From the NCBI RefSeq assembly GCF_905220565.1, contig NC_059419.1, forward strand, positions 5,208,001-5,272,000: a stretch of DNA of 64,000 nucleotides, given 5' to 3'. Source of the stretch: Melitaea cinxia. Taxonomy: Eukaryota; Arthropoda; Insecta; Lepidoptera; Nymphalidae. The notes under the pieces were generated by a model that was not told the origin of the DNA, did no database searches, and was given only the letters and a program-made list of their open reading frames with translations. The position numbers and the translations under genes were made by a program. Below, piece by piece: positions 23,103-34,113 of this stretch (its first letter is position 1; every line of letters begins with the position of its first letter).

Positions 23103-23280
23103 GCTGTTTGACGGTCGCGGGTTCAACTCCCGCTCGGAGTGGATATTTATGTTTATACAAATATTTGTTTTCGGTCTAGTTGTTAATCGTTGTGGTTCTC
23201 TCAACCTAGTCTCGGAGAACACGCTAGGCTGTCAGTCCCGGTTGTTATTACGTACACCTGATAGCGAACTTTACTCATAG
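23103..23280 (+). mobile_element. SINE with partial head and partial tail 2
   Basis: A head fragment with B box GGGTTCAACTCCC resembles the heads at 3587 and 12470. It leads through ATATTTATGTTTATACAAATA into tail 2 (CTCGGAGAACACGCTAGGC, GGTTGTTATTACGTACACC) and stops at CTTTACTCATAGTA. The next SINE follows four bases later. Confidence 0.6.
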
Positions 23281-23283
23281 TAT

Positions 23284-23475
23284 GTCGACGCGTTAGCGCA
23301 GCGGTCACAGCACCGGCTGTTGCGCTGGCGTTACTGGGTTCAATCCCCGCGCACGACAGACATTTGTATTGGCCATATAGATGTTTGTCATGATCTGGGT
23401 GTTTGTGTATTGTGTATGTTTCCGAACCCCCGACATAAGCGAAAAAGCATCCTTGTTAGGTCTACCCATCACTAA
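23284..23475 (+). mobile_element. SINE-A with tail 1
   Basis: The head has A box TTAGCGCAGCGG and B box GGTTCAATCCCC. The core is CATTTGTATTGGCCATATAG, and the tail 1 is diverged (TTTCCGAACCCCCGACATA). It lies immediately after another SINE. Confidence 0.7.
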
Positions 23476-23502
23476 AAATTGTAAAATAAAATAATTTTTT
23501 AA

Positions 23503-24471
23503 GTAATGCGTATTTATGATTTAGTTAATCAGAAATGATTAAATAAATATTTTATAATTTTGAAGTTGGTGCCAAGTAAATACTACAACAACCTGGCTAC
23601 AATAACAAATACAAACAACACACACACATAATTGTGTTTGCTCGCAAACGAAAAAAAAAACCGACTTCAATTACATCGACAAGTAATACAACGTAGATCG
23701 ACGAAAAAATAGTCAAGCAACTACGCGTTATCAAAGATTACTCAATAATTAGTTATCAGATCTCGATAAAATTTATATGTAACCACATGATAAACAAATT
23801 CTTTCGATTAAATTAAAAATTATCAAAATCGGTACACCCAGTAAAAAGTTATTGCGGATTTTCGAGAGTTTCCCTTGATTTGTCTCGAATCCCATCATCA
23901 GATCCTGGTTTCCTTATCATGGTACCAAACTAAGGATATCTCCTTTCCAACAAAAAAAGAATTATCAAAATCGGTACATCCAGTAGAAAGTTATGTGGTA
24001 TAATACAACGTAGGTCGACGAAAAAAGCGTCAAGTAAAAACGCATTATTAGATATAACTCGAAAAGTAGTTGTTAGATCTCAAATAAATTTAAATGGGAC
24101 CAATTGGCATACAAAACCTTTCGATTAAAACAAAATTTGTCGAAATCGGTCTACTCGGTCAAAAGTTCTGATGTAACATACATAAAAAAAAAAAAAATAC
24201 AGTCGAATTGAGAACCTCCTACTTTTTTTGAAGTCGGTTAACAACAAACAAGTACAAAAAATATTATTAGATATGTCAAAACAATAACAGAATAGTACTC
24301 AACCTAAATACAGTATTCAACCTAATAGTCAATGAAACAAATTATGAAAGAAAACTGAATACAACTTACGAGTAGATACTAGAGTAGTTATTGTTTTACT
24401 TGGCACCGACTTCAAAATTATAAAATATTTATTTAATCATTTCTGATTAACTAAATTAAAATACGCATTAC
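23503..24471. repeat. Long inverted repeat (about 77-bp arms) enclosing a D element
   Basis: The left arm (23503-23580) and right arm (24395-24471) are near-perfect reverse complements (for example AATCAGAAATGATTAAATAA). The arms end at GCCAAGTAAA/TTTACTTGGC and themselves carry a GAAGTYGG motif. Between them lie short unique spacers and a complete D element. This looks like a hairpin-type inverted-repeat element into which D inserted. Confidence 0.75.
23636..24242 (-). mobile_element. Repeat D, full-length copy
   Basis: In plus-strand order it starts GTTTGCTCGCAAAC, an A run and CCGACTTCAATTACATCG, and it ends TTTTTTTGAAGTCGGTTAAC. It contains CCTGGTTTCCTTATCATGGT and GTAGGTCGACGAAAAAAGCG. 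It is almost collinear with the copies at 51130 (same orientation) and 1664 (opposite orientation). Confidence 0.8.
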
Positions 24472-24504
24472 TTTGTACTAAGTAAATTTATTTTTCACTT
24501 TTTA

Positions 24505-24722
24505 GTTTCCTTTTTGAAGTCGGTTTTTTTTTTGTTAAAAATTATAACTTGATCGAAAGCCGATGTTTATCATGTGGTCATATTTTATCGAGATCTGATT
24601 ACAACTTTTGAAGCAATCTTTGATAATGCGTATTTCTTGACTATTTTTCCGTGTACCTACTACATTGTATTACTTGTCAATGTAATTGAAGTCGATTTTT
24701 TTTCGTTTGTCTGCAAACACAA
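24505..24722 (+). mobile_element. Repeat D end fragments
   Basis: A TTTTTGAAGTCGG end is directly followed by an internal D segment (GATCGAAAGCCGATGTTTAT, GATCTGATTACAACTTTTG) and a right D end (GTAATTGAAGTCG, a T run, GTTTGTCTGCAAAC). It is a rearranged or internally deleted copy beside the inverted repeat. Confidence 0.6.
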
Positions 24723-25130
24723 TTATTAATAATAAATTAAGGCAAAATAAAAATAAAAAATAACGATAAATTAAAAATTAATACAAAATACATTAAAAAT
24801 TGATACAAAATACACAATTACAAGATTGAGAGTAATTGCTTCTCAAAAACTGATAGGCGCTCCAACAAATCGTGTTTTTTTTGAAAATCATATTTAAATA
24901 CGAATTACATATTTATAAAATATGAATAATACTTTTTTACCGACAATAATAAAAAATATAAATAAATATAAAAAATCAAAAATAAAAAATAATTAAAAAA
25001 TAGTAATGATAAAATATGAATAATATTTTTCGATTTGACCGACATAATAATAAAAAATAAGAACTGCCTATTTAAATAAAAAATAACGAGTGCAATTAGA
25101 AAAAAAAGAAAAAATAATTGATCAGGGACA

Positions 25131-25205
25131 TGGGGATTTGAACCAAGATCTTCTCGGTTGATCCCGACCGGCCAATTTCCCACCGAGCTATTGCAACTAA
25201 ATTGA
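25131..25205 (-). mobile_element. tRNA-like SINE head
   Basis: On the minus strand TAGCTCGGTGGG (A-box-like) and GGTTCAAATCCCC (B-box-like) are spaced as in tRNAs, but the acceptor arms do not pair. This is a tRNA-derived repeat rather than a tRNA gene. No SINE tail was recognised. Confidence 0.45.
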
Positions 25206-25380
25206 TAGATGCGAAATTCACCTTCATTTTGTAACAATATTTTTTCACTCCCTAAAAACAGGGATAATAAAGTCAATTAATGCCTTTAAAAAATTGCTTT
25301 AATAAAATTGACGCCTTTTTTTAAGGTAAATTGATTAGTTTATTAAAAAAGAAACATAAAAACCAAAGTAAAAATATGCA

Positions 25381-25456
25381 AATGGGGCCTGAACCAAACT
25401 CACAACCACGGCGCAGAATGCATGCGCTTCGTTGCTAACTGCGCCAATGGCCCATT
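25381..25456 (-). mobile_element. Second tRNA-like SINE head
   Basis: The minus strand reads AATGGGCCATTGGCGCAGTT (A box within), then a GAGTTTGGTTCAGG B-box counterpart. The head is diverged and lacks a proper T stem. It lies about 250 bp from the head at 25131. Confidence 0.45.
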
Positions 25457-26937
25457 AAATATTAATATTGGAACGTATGTCATATACATGACATTATTCA
25501 TTGTATGTTCCATATGATCTGAAAGTAAAAAATATACATCCACTATAAAGTTTTTTAAAACCGTCAAAATTATTCTGTATTCACCCATTGCATTGACGTA
25601 CTCTGAAGGGTTCCTATGAATTAATCAACACAAGTTCAGGGTTCGTGTTAACAAAATTCCTTATGTTTTATTCTAATTTGAACCCGACTTCAGCGAAATG
25701 GAAAGTGGATAAGTGTAAGTAAATAGTTCACAAGTAAATAGGGATGTTTTAATTTTTTTATATACCCAAAATGGGATCCTCTTTGCGTTTTAAAGGCCTT
25801 TTGATTTCATATTTGCTTATGTTATGTTGGAACAGCATTTTAAGCCTTTTTAAGTATTTTTAAAGCTCCAAATACTAAATAAAAAAATTTTCCTAGCAGT
25901 ATCGCCCATTTCGATACTACAGATCGAATGAACTATTCAATATGTCTCAATCTATATAGCGTACATTACGTTTGCGTAAAGCTCATACCATAGTTCAGTA
26001 GATTTCATTTTTTCAAATTTACTAAATTTTGCATACTATTAAAACTATGATGTTTTATAAAAAAATATATGTATTTTCAAGTACACATACAGTAATGTGT
26101 GTTCACACTCACATACATATACAACCCATGTCAAGATATATGATAAATAAGCTAACTGCCATATCATCCTTCTCAATAAATATGAAAATCATTTAACTTT
26201 TAACATCAATCTCAACTCTTTGGGAAATTCCATAATTATCTAGTAGATAAAACTTTGGGCAGACGAATAATGGAATAAGGATTTTTGATTTTTATTGTGA
26301 GCAGTTATAATAATCATCTCATGAACGCCTGCATCATCAGTCAGTATCACAAACGCGTCGCCAACCCTGCCAAGTGTTCTGGTCACCATATTTATATTGC
26401 CTCCTTTGGACAAAAATAAAAACCAATAAGAAACTATATTATTTAAATGTATTTAATATAAATAACTATTTGATACCGATTACTTAAAGAGATCTTTAAT
26501 TATTATTGTATTCAAATTACTATTTAATTCTGATAAACCATTAATGCCCAATGTTTAATTCAAAACAATACTTCGATATTCAAATTTGACGAAGTTTCAG
26601 CCTCTAATAAGTTTGTTCCTCTTAATCTCTCAGACATTTCTTGGCTAATTTATTTAATAATAATAATAAAATAAAGGGTATATTGATTTATTTATTGTGT
26701 ATACTAAATATAATAAGAGTTTCGTCTATTGATTAAGTATTATTCCTATATTTTTAATCGATAACTTAACATATAAAACTTGCACCCCTGTGTGTGATAC
26801 TTTTTTTATTTATTTATAGTTCTTTTAATTTTTCTTGAGAGATAAGGCTTTATTTTGTTATATAGTTCTTTTTTTATTTTATTTTTTATTTTTGCTAATA
26901 ATTAGTTTGAGTTTATATTAAAAAAAATTATTACGGT
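25457..26937. other. AT-rich sequence, no gene seen
   Basis: No gene was recognised. TGCATCATCAGTCAGTATCA near 26331-26350 has no partner in the window. Confidence 0.4.
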
Positions 26938-27013
26938 TCCACCTGTAATATCCCACTGCTGGGCAAATGCCTTCTTCTTAATGTAAGAGAAGAATCGGCG
27001 CAAAATCCACCAC
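26938..27013 (-). mobile_element. SINE tail-2 3' fragment
   Basis: In plus-strand order it reads CCTGTAATATCCCACTGCTG, GAGAAGAATCGGCGCAAAAT and CCACCACGATG. This is the last 75 bases of tail 2 on the minus strand. It runs straight into a TGTA-rich microsatellite. Confidence 0.6.
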
Positions 27014-27105
27014 GATGTATGTATATGTATGTATATGTATTCGTACGCACTTGTGTTCACTAGAGGTGTGTAATTGTGTATGTATGTGTGATTATGTGTC
27101 ACACG
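27014..27105. repeat. ATGT/TGTG-rich simple repeat
   Basis: Imperfect TATGTATATG and TGTGTATG repeats next to a SINE 3' end. An apparent frame across it is low-complexity. Confidence 0.55.
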
Positions 27106-28052
27106 CCAAGGTGTATAAAATGTATTACAAAAGTTGTACCCATTATGTAATTCTAAATGGATGGAACTTAACTGAAAATGTTAGGAAATTATAATAATTG
27201 AATTGTAATAAAATTGTAATCAAGTTGGATACCGGAACCGATTGTTTTAAAATCATAACTTATTCACCATTATTTTATTAAAATTAAGACGCATTTGGTA
27301 ATAATGAACTTGCTATCCTGGGTTTCTAAGTAGAGCAATGTTTTTTTTTTAAATATCTGACAGCCTGTAACGTGTCACGCACTTTTACTTTTTCTATCAA
27401 ACACTGTTTTAGTTACTATAATAAGTTGATCGTGAAGGTGTACCACCTCGGTCGTAACAGTAAATGAGGTAACAAAATAATGGTACACCATATTTCCAAA
27501 GTTTTTCCAGTATTGTATCTAATTTCTTACACAGTGACTACCATCTGTCGTTCATAATCTATTAAGACAATCAATAATTTACTGCCACAATATTCACTTA
27601 ATCTAAAGAACCTTCAAAATATTTAAAAATCGAGAAGAAACGTTCGAAACACGTTTCGTTTTATGTTTTATCCGAACTTTTGCGAACTTCTTAAATGGAA
27701 TTATTCATGGTTCTCTGATGGAAAATTGGATATTTGGATACTTAATCTCGCCCCAATTTGTTCGAATATTTGATAATATTATCAACTAAGTAAGTTAATC
27801 GTTTGCAAAATAATACGTTTTTTCTTCCAAAATTCGAATATTTACATAGAATATACATACTATATAATTTCTAACAATTTGTACTAAAGTATATTTTTAC
27901 TTTAATTTTTCATGAATTAATTTTTTTACAATATATCGCAATGTTATGCTAAAAACCACAAATTAAATATTATTAAAGACACACATGAGTAATAAATGTA
28001 TGACTGTATTATGAATGAAATAATTAGAAAACGTAGACATGTGTAAGTGTAG
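27106..28052. other. AT-rich sequence, no gene seen
   Basis: No recognised element or gene. Confidence 0.4.
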
Positions 28053-28145
28053 ACGTGGTGACCATGGGCAAAACACATGAGTTCACGCCATTTTTGGCGT
28101 GAACTTGTGGAGGCCTATGTCCAGCTGTAGACTTTGTTAGGCTGA
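28053..28145 (+). mobile_element. SINE-B 3' end fragment
   Basis: Carries GTGGTGACCATGGGCAAAAC, a GCCATTTTTGGCGTGAACTT segment, TGTGGAGGCCTATGTCCAGC and TTAGGCTGA. It is the 5'-truncated last 93 bases of SINE-B or of a LINE sharing that end. A TG microsatellite follows directly. Confidence 0.65.
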
Positions 28146-28188
28146 CATGTGTGTGTGTGTGTATGTATTCGTGTGTGTGTGTGTGTGT

Positions 28189-28243
<55 letters not shown>

Positions 28244-28262
28244 GTGTGTGTGTGTAAGTGTG
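28146..28262. repeat. TG/CA microsatellite
   Basis: More than 100 bp of nearly uninterrupted TG with a few interruptions (GTATGTATTCG, GGTG, GCG). His/Thr-rich frames on the minus strand are translations of this repeat. Confidence 0.9.
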
Positions 28263-28519
28263 TAAGAGTAGACACAATGAAATTCACATACTAAAAAACC
28301 TACATTATTTTGAATAAATAAAACGTTATCCGAAGAGTGTTTCAACCATTAAAATCATTTAATCCATAGACATTCATCATAGTCTGTATCTACAACTTAA
28401 TTTACTTCAAAGCCAATGTTTTAAACAATTTATCATCTTAAGGTTTTCGCTTTACAAGTTTCAAATTACAAGTAATTTTGAAATTATTCATCTTACAAAA
28501 TAATGAAAATTATTGTATA

Positions 28520-28765
28520 CTAGCTGTGCCCGTGACTTCGTCTGCGTAGAATTTAACAAAAAAAGTTATTGTTCAGTTAGCAGATTTATAAAATAAATTA
28601 ATTTTTAAAATAAAAGTAGCTTAAACTACTCCTTACTATATCAGCTATCTGTCAGTGAAATTCCCTTCAAAATCGTTCCAGCCGTTTCAGAGATCAGCCG
28701 GAACAAGCAGACAGACAGACAGACAAAAATTGTAAAAAAAATGTTATTTTGGTATATTTACCGTG
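28520..28765 (-). mobile_element. Helitron-like or RTE-like 3' end
   Basis: The minus strand ends at CTAG (28520-28523) behind a GC segment with the plus-strand form CTGTGCCCGTGACTTCGTCT, typical of abundant moth and butterfly repeats. The other side contains GACAGACAGACAGACA and no clear TC start, so class and outer limit are uncertain. Confidence 0.5.
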
Positions 28766-29753
28766 TATACATCCATATGCATTTAATAAAAAGCGGTCAT
28801 TTTAATATAACAAACAGACACTCCAATTCTATTTATTTGTATAGGTAAAACCACCTATTAAAATATATATTTCTATAGTATACCAAAATGTATTTTTTAA
28901 AATACACATATACTTAGCCTCGACTCCCAATGTCGTCTACAGAAAATGACACAAAAAAGTCCTATATATTAACTTATAACTATATATAACTAACTATTAA
29001 CTTCGATTAATATCTTCTTTGCCACCCTAACCAATAATTTTTCGACTTCAAAGAATGATTGTGTGAAAGACATGACATACAGTTATTTTGACAAATAAGT
29101 CAACTATAAAATTAATTTTACAAGAAATATTCCTGTATTTTAACATAGGTTTTTGTTATATTATGTACCTATAAACCCTTTTGGGTATGTTTGTAGTACT
29201 CAAAACTAAAGTAAGGTGTGCCGAGGGAAATCTTAACATACGTACACCGCATTAGAGTCCCTTATTAAGGATAAAAGTACGAGTACAATATCTTCTGTAA
29301 TATATTTTTAAAATATTAAGAAAGGGTCAATTAAAATAATAATAAATAAATAGATTTATTTAATAAGTGATCCATAACATTGCTCTATTTCAATAAAAAA
29401 GTAATAAATTTTATATTATATTCATCGGTCCCTTATTCAACAAATTTTTCTGATTCTTGGTAATTGAGATTTTATTGTTAGACCACTCGATCCTAATCCA
29501 AGAAGGCTATATAACAGACTAAGAGACCATTCCAAGAAGGCTAATCGAATCGTTTTTATTATACTTACATCTTAGCTTAATCGTGTCTTAACAATTTAAA
29601 AACGATAAAAAAGTATTAGTGATCGTTAGACTTCGATAAAACTGTAATTAATTGCTAGTCGATTTTAAAGTGCTTAGACGAATAAACTTAAAATTTAATT
29701 TTTAACAACTTTTACATATTTATCGTATCACACACTTTAGCCTTTTTAACTGA
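28766..29753. other. AT-rich sequence, no gene seen
   Basis: No gene was recognised. AATGTCGTCTACAGAAAATG near 28929 may be an eroded Helitron-like end. Confidence 0.4.
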
Positions 29754-30020
29754 GTTAGGGCACAGCAGGAATTTCCTGCTCAAAATATGGATCAGCCCGA
29801 CTGGGGTAGTACCTCGACCTTACAGAAGATCACAGCTAAATAATACTGTTTTCAAGCAGTATTGTGTTCCTGTTGGTGAGTAAGGTGACCAGAGCTCCTG
29901 GGGGGATTGGGGATTGGGTCGGCAACGCGCTTGCGATGCTTCTGGTGTTGCAGGCGTCTATAAGCTACGGTAATCTCTTACCATCAGGTGAACCGTACGC
30001 TTGTTTGTCGACCTAGTGAT
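29754..30020 (-). mobile_element. Repeat C copy
   Basis: Minus-strand C with the extended end: GGGCACAGCAGGAATTTCCT (plus) corresponds to the AGGAAATTCCTGCTGTGCCC tail of C. It then carries CCCGACTGGGGTAGTACCTC, GGCAACGCGCTTGCGATGCT and GCTTGTTTGTCGACCTAG. Confidence 0.65.
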
Positions 30021-30346
30021 ATAAAAAAAAAGCCTATCGCAGTCCACAGGTGGCCTGAACTCACGTGTGAACTTATTTATCATGCACTCAAACGGTATCC
30101 ATAACTTGAAAAAAATGGTTCTGTACTAAAACTGACTTTCGAAAACTCAGTAAAGTATAAACTAGTAAGTACGCGTTCATTCGAAATTAAATATGATAGA
30201 TTATTTCGATACTCGTTTATGCCAATTAGCATCGTTTGCTAGTTAATTAAGTAAATGTAAATGCCACTTGTTGCTGGCGGATTTATCGCTTTTCATTGAT
30301 AGATGAAATAAGATTTTTAACGTCTAACTATACTCGTATTTTATAT

Positions 30347-30954
30347 TAGCTGTGCCTCGCGGTTTTTTTTTTTTTTTTTTTTGATTTGAGGAAATAAAGT
30401 ATTAAATAATTGTAAAGTATAAAATAATGGTTAATTTGGTTTTAAAATAAATATTTGTGATGAACATCGTATTTATTTGGATAAGGATTAATATCATGTC
30501 TATTAAACCAACTTCACAAATAGTCCATTATTTTAGAACAAACTTGATTACCTACTATAAAAAAGGCAATAATAATTTAGCCTTGAGATATACACATATG
30601 CTGTCGTCGACTTTTTTTAGAACTTTTAATGGCGATCAACTCCGTCATACATACTTTTCGAGCAGTAATAATCGCCAACGAAGCGTACGCAACGGAAGCT
30701 TTCAAAAAAGAATGTATTTCCCGTTTACGTAACATTTTTTAATTATGCTCAGCTCCTATTGGTCTTACCGTGATGTCATATAGCCTATATGTGTCTTTTT
30801 CATATGTTATACATAACATATTATATTTCATATTGTCATGTGTCTTTATCGTTAAATGAAGTACATAAAGAATTTTTTCTTTCGAACCAGTTGTTCCTGA
30901 GATTAGCACTTTCGAGCAAACAAACAAACTATTTAGCTTTATAATATTAGTATA
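30347..30954 (-). mobile_element. Decayed long Helitron-like element
   Basis: The left end TTAGCTGTGCCTCGCGG resembles a Helitron 3' end (CTAG decayed to TTAG) and the right end is CTTTATAATATTAGTATAGG, the reverse of the TATACTAATATT 5' end. Inside it shares GCTCAGCTCCTATTGGTCTT and TTCCTGAGATTAGC with the 298-bp copy at 50470. A long T run lies at 30362-30383. A 91-codon plus-strand frame at 30457-30732 shows no known motif and is probably chance. Confidence 0.5.
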
Positions 30955-30974
30955 GGTTGATTTATTATTCATTG

Positions 30975-31160
30975 TCACATTACTGACTGTTGCGCTGGCG
31001 GTCGCGGGTTCGATCCCCGCTCACGACAGATATTTGTATTGGCCATATAGATGTTTTTCGTGGTCTGGGCGTTTGTGCTTGTGTATTGTGTGTGTTTCCG
31101 GACCCCCAACACAGGAGAAAATCCTACTGGGGGCCGTTGAGTGTGAAAGCGTTTATTTAG
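30975..31160 (+). mobile_element. SINE-A with tail 1, 5'-truncated
   Basis: The head starts within the tRNA part (CATTACTGACTGTTGCGCTG) so the A box is missing. The B box is GGTTCGATCCCC (31008-31019). Then come core ATTTGTATTGGCCATATAG and tail 1 (TTTCCGGACCCCCAACACAG, GGGGGCCGTTGAGTGTGAA, CGTTTATT). Confidence 0.75.
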
Positions 31161-31907
31161 CGTTTATTGTACGCAATGTTTTTTAGTTCTCAAACATATT
31201 TATTATTTTATTTTATTTAGTAGTAGTTGTCAAGTAAACTAACAAATAATTATAACAATTTCGAAACATATTTTAACTAGAACATTCCACTTAATTAAAA
31301 CATTTAAAAATGTATGTAATATAAACGTATTCTATATATTTTGTAATATAACAAAAAGAGAAACGAACATACCCAAGTTTAATAACAGGCTACATTATTA
31401 AAAGAGCCTCAGATAGAAAGTAATTAAATTTAAAAAAAAAACTACAAAACTTACCATTTATTCTCTATTTAATATTATTGTGAATCTGTTAAATATTATG
31501 CGTCCTCTTTATACTTTTAATTAAAAAAAAAAAAGATTATACTAAATGCTTACCTAATTTTATTTTTAATCAAAATTTACATCAGGTCACGATACAAAAC
31601 ATCACAAATATAAAACAAATAACGAATTAAAATGTAAACAACCCTTTCAAATTGAATTCGTGGGTCTTACGTGACACATTCGTGAGGGTTTCTGAATATT
31701 GAACAAAAATGCTGAAAAAAAGCTCGACGTTTACCTTACACGGCTGTGACATTTATTAGTTCGAAGAAAATATTGTGTTGTTTTAAATTGTAACATCGGA
31801 ATTATGTTAACTCGATTATAAAGATTGTTTCTTTAAAAAAATAGACTGAGCTAGTAAAACAAAATTATAAATTATAATCAAATATACAACCTATCTTTTA
31901 TAATTGA
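31161..31907. other. AT-rich sequence, no gene seen
   Basis: No recognised element or gene. Confidence 0.4.
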
Positions 31908-32065
31908 CTAGCCCGTGGGCCCAGTTTGTAGTAACACTGCTTTCTGCTTCGGGGATTTGTTCGATTTCCACTCCGAGTCTGGCTGTGATATATAATAATT
32001 TATATATCTATACATGTAGCACTTGTATGTGTATAAAAATATATGTAGCTATATCAGTTGGTGAT
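31908..32065 (+). mobile_element. SINE-E copy
   Basis: Head TTGACTAGCCCGTGGGCCCA, B-box counterpart TTGTTCGATTTCC, then AGTCTGGCTGTGATATATAA. It is the diverged partner of the copy at 18870. Confidence 0.55.
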
Positions 32066-32157
32066 CACCTTTAATAACAAGCAATAAGTTGTTTACCTTA
32101 GGGACTGATGACCGAGTGTATGTAATTTAAAAAAAAACGTTTTTAATATATATATAT

Positions 32158-32283
32158 AACTAGGTCGACAAACAAGCGTACGGCTTACCTGATGGTAAGC
32201 GATTACCGTAGTTTATAGACGTCTGTAACACCAGAATTATCGTTAGCACGTTACCGACCCTATCCCCAATTCCCAAGCAATAA
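32158..32283 (+). mobile_element. Repeat C, 5' part
   Basis: Carries AACTAGGTCGACAAACAAGC, TACCTGATGGTAAGCGATTA and CGTTACCGACCCTATCCCCA, then stops before the second half of C. Confidence 0.6.
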
Positions 32284-32614
32284 AAAAAAATAACACCATC
32301 TTAAACAAACTTGCGAACCCAGAGGTTGTGTATTTCTATACGACATTGGCGGAATCACTAAACATAATAAATTATGACATTTTATCACAAAAATAAAAAA
32401 ATCTAGTTTATACAAGTACGCTTAAAAGTACTGCTGAATCGTCATTTTACAAATTATACTCATAAATTTATTATTAAACTTTAGTTTAACGTATTAAAAC
32501 CAACTAAGTGCGGTTAACACAAAGTTTGTAAAATTTGTCAGGTTGGCTAGTTTACTATAATTTGTGATTCCTTTTTGTTTTAATATTTAAACTTTTGTAT
32601 AATACTGTAACTGC

Positions 32615-32785
32615 TTCTAGCTGGACACTTTTGTGCCGCAACTACTGTATTAAGATTAGAGTAACCTGAGGATAATGGTGCTGACTGTACGACAACACAT
32701 GTTTCAGTTTTAATACTTGTTATTTAATCTACTGTATAATTGTTTTTTGTCCCTAATAAAATAAAATAAAATAAAAATAAACATG
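32615..32785 (+). mobile_element. Possible retroposon 3' end with TAAAA repeat
   Basis: A moderately GC stretch (CTAGCTGGACACTTTTGTGC to GTACGACAACACATGTTTC) ends in a TAATAAAATAAAATAAAATA tail. The tail is typical of LINE 3' ends, but no coding part or duplicated target was found. Confidence 0.3.
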
Positions 32786-32866
32786 AAGCCACAATGACTC
32801 ATAATGTATATTCTGCTGAGAAGAATCAAAGGAAGAAACTCGACGGTTACTCTTTAACACTTCAGC

Positions 32867-32965
32867 CTATCGTAGTCAACTGCTGGACATAAGCCTCCCC
32901 AAGTTAGCGCCAAACATCCCGGTTTTCCGCAGTCCACACCCAGCCACCACCGGCAATTTTACTCT
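32867..32965 (-). pseudogene. RTE-like LINE 3' end fragment
   Basis: The minus-strand translation gives WTAENRDVWR-x-LGEAYVQQ, the last residues of an RTE/BovB-type polymerase, as at 5705-5770. About 100 bp remain. Confidence 0.55.
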
Positions 32966-33759
32966 TATATGTTAATTGTTACTGTCCTTAAAAAGCTGTC
33001 AATCATTAATGTTCAGTTTTTAATTTTACAAATTAACATATCTTGCATTGAATACCGTGCACGTATTATTATTAACATAATCCTGAATCAGATAATTTAC
33101 TTTAGCTATTTAAGTCTTCTTAATAATTAGAAACTATAAATTTAATTTTTTGACAATTGTAAAATCGTTAATGAAATTTTATTATAAATGCGAATATCAT
33201 GGCGTAGAAAGGATAAGCAGGGATAAGTAGAAGAATAGCGAAGAAACTTGGATAGCAATTTTATCATTCCTTATTGGATTTGTACTGGGTTTGTTACTAC
33301 AAATGTCAAAATAAATCGACGTGACTACTACACAATACCCATTGTCTCCTAATAGCATGTTTTAGGAATAAAAAAGGACATGGGTTTCAAAAGCCCGTGG
33401 ATGTATCTTAATTGAATAAAAAAATACCCACTGTCAAAAATATTATATTCAATGTATTGAGTTTACTTGTTTAGACAACTCAAACACTCGTAAGTAGTTT
33501 GGCTTTGAATGATGAAATGCTAGCAACATTGCAACTCATCAAATCTAGGTCATTTTGAGTGCTATATATAAAACTGAAACAACTATTTTAGATTTTACTC
33601 AGAAGAAAATAAAACTTATTTTCGAACAATAAATACATACATATATTCATGTACCTATAAATTCTTAGTCTTAGTTTTATCTAATTTTCGTAATTGTTCA
33701 TTTTGCCTGTATTTTTATGCTATTTGTACGCTCTAAAATTCCCATGGTTTTTATTAAAC

Positions 33760-33934
33760 ATTATATATATAAATGAATGTTTGTCTGCATGTCCTTTATA
33801 GAATCGCAAACTATGCATTTGATCATGTCCATGATCTTCAGCAAAGTGTTATGCATGAGCCCACAAAAGTTTCTGAGTTGCTACGACCAAAAAAAAATTA
33901 AAAAAGCGTAGCAACGTGCGCAGGGTACAGCTAG
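33760..33934 (+). mobile_element. Short Helitron-like element
   Basis: Starts in TATATATATAAATGAATGTT and ends GCAGGGTACAGCTAG followed by T. The inside is ATAGAATCGCAAACTATGCA and ATGATCTTCAGCAAAGTGTT. A truncated relative lies at 57800-57947. The 5' end lacks a clear TC. Confidence 0.55.
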
Positions 33935-34016
33935 TGTATTATAATTGTGCTCATCCTACAGGCAATTTATTACTTAAGACTAGAGATCGACAATCCTGTG
34001 ACTGTCTAGTAAAGCT

Positions 34017-34113
34017 AGGACGTGGTCCGACCCCGGTTTTACCCTAAGAGCCGGGCATCTTCTTGAAGATTTCCCCTGCGTAAACAAAAAAAGGAAAAAG
34101 GACGTGGTCCGAC
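34017..34113 (+). mobile_element. 67-bp retroposed fragment with 15-bp target-site duplication
   Basis: AGGACGTGGTCCGAC occurs at 34017-34031 and 34099-34113. The 67-bp insert between them begins CCCGGTTTTACCCTAAGAGC and ends with an A-rich tail (AACAAAAAAAGGAAAA). This is the signature of a heavily 5'-truncated LINE or SINE insertion. Confidence 0.7.

Noticed and set aside
24905..25276. 123-codon minus-strand frame rich in Phe, Leu, Tyr and Ile that looks membrane-like
   Set aside because: AT-rich sequence gives hydrophobic codons by chance. It overlaps a tRNA-like SINE head and has no conserved motif.
28024..28345. His/Thr-rich minus-strand frames of 76-87 codons
   Set aside because: They are translations of a TG/CA microsatellite and an adjoining SINE-B end, not a protein.
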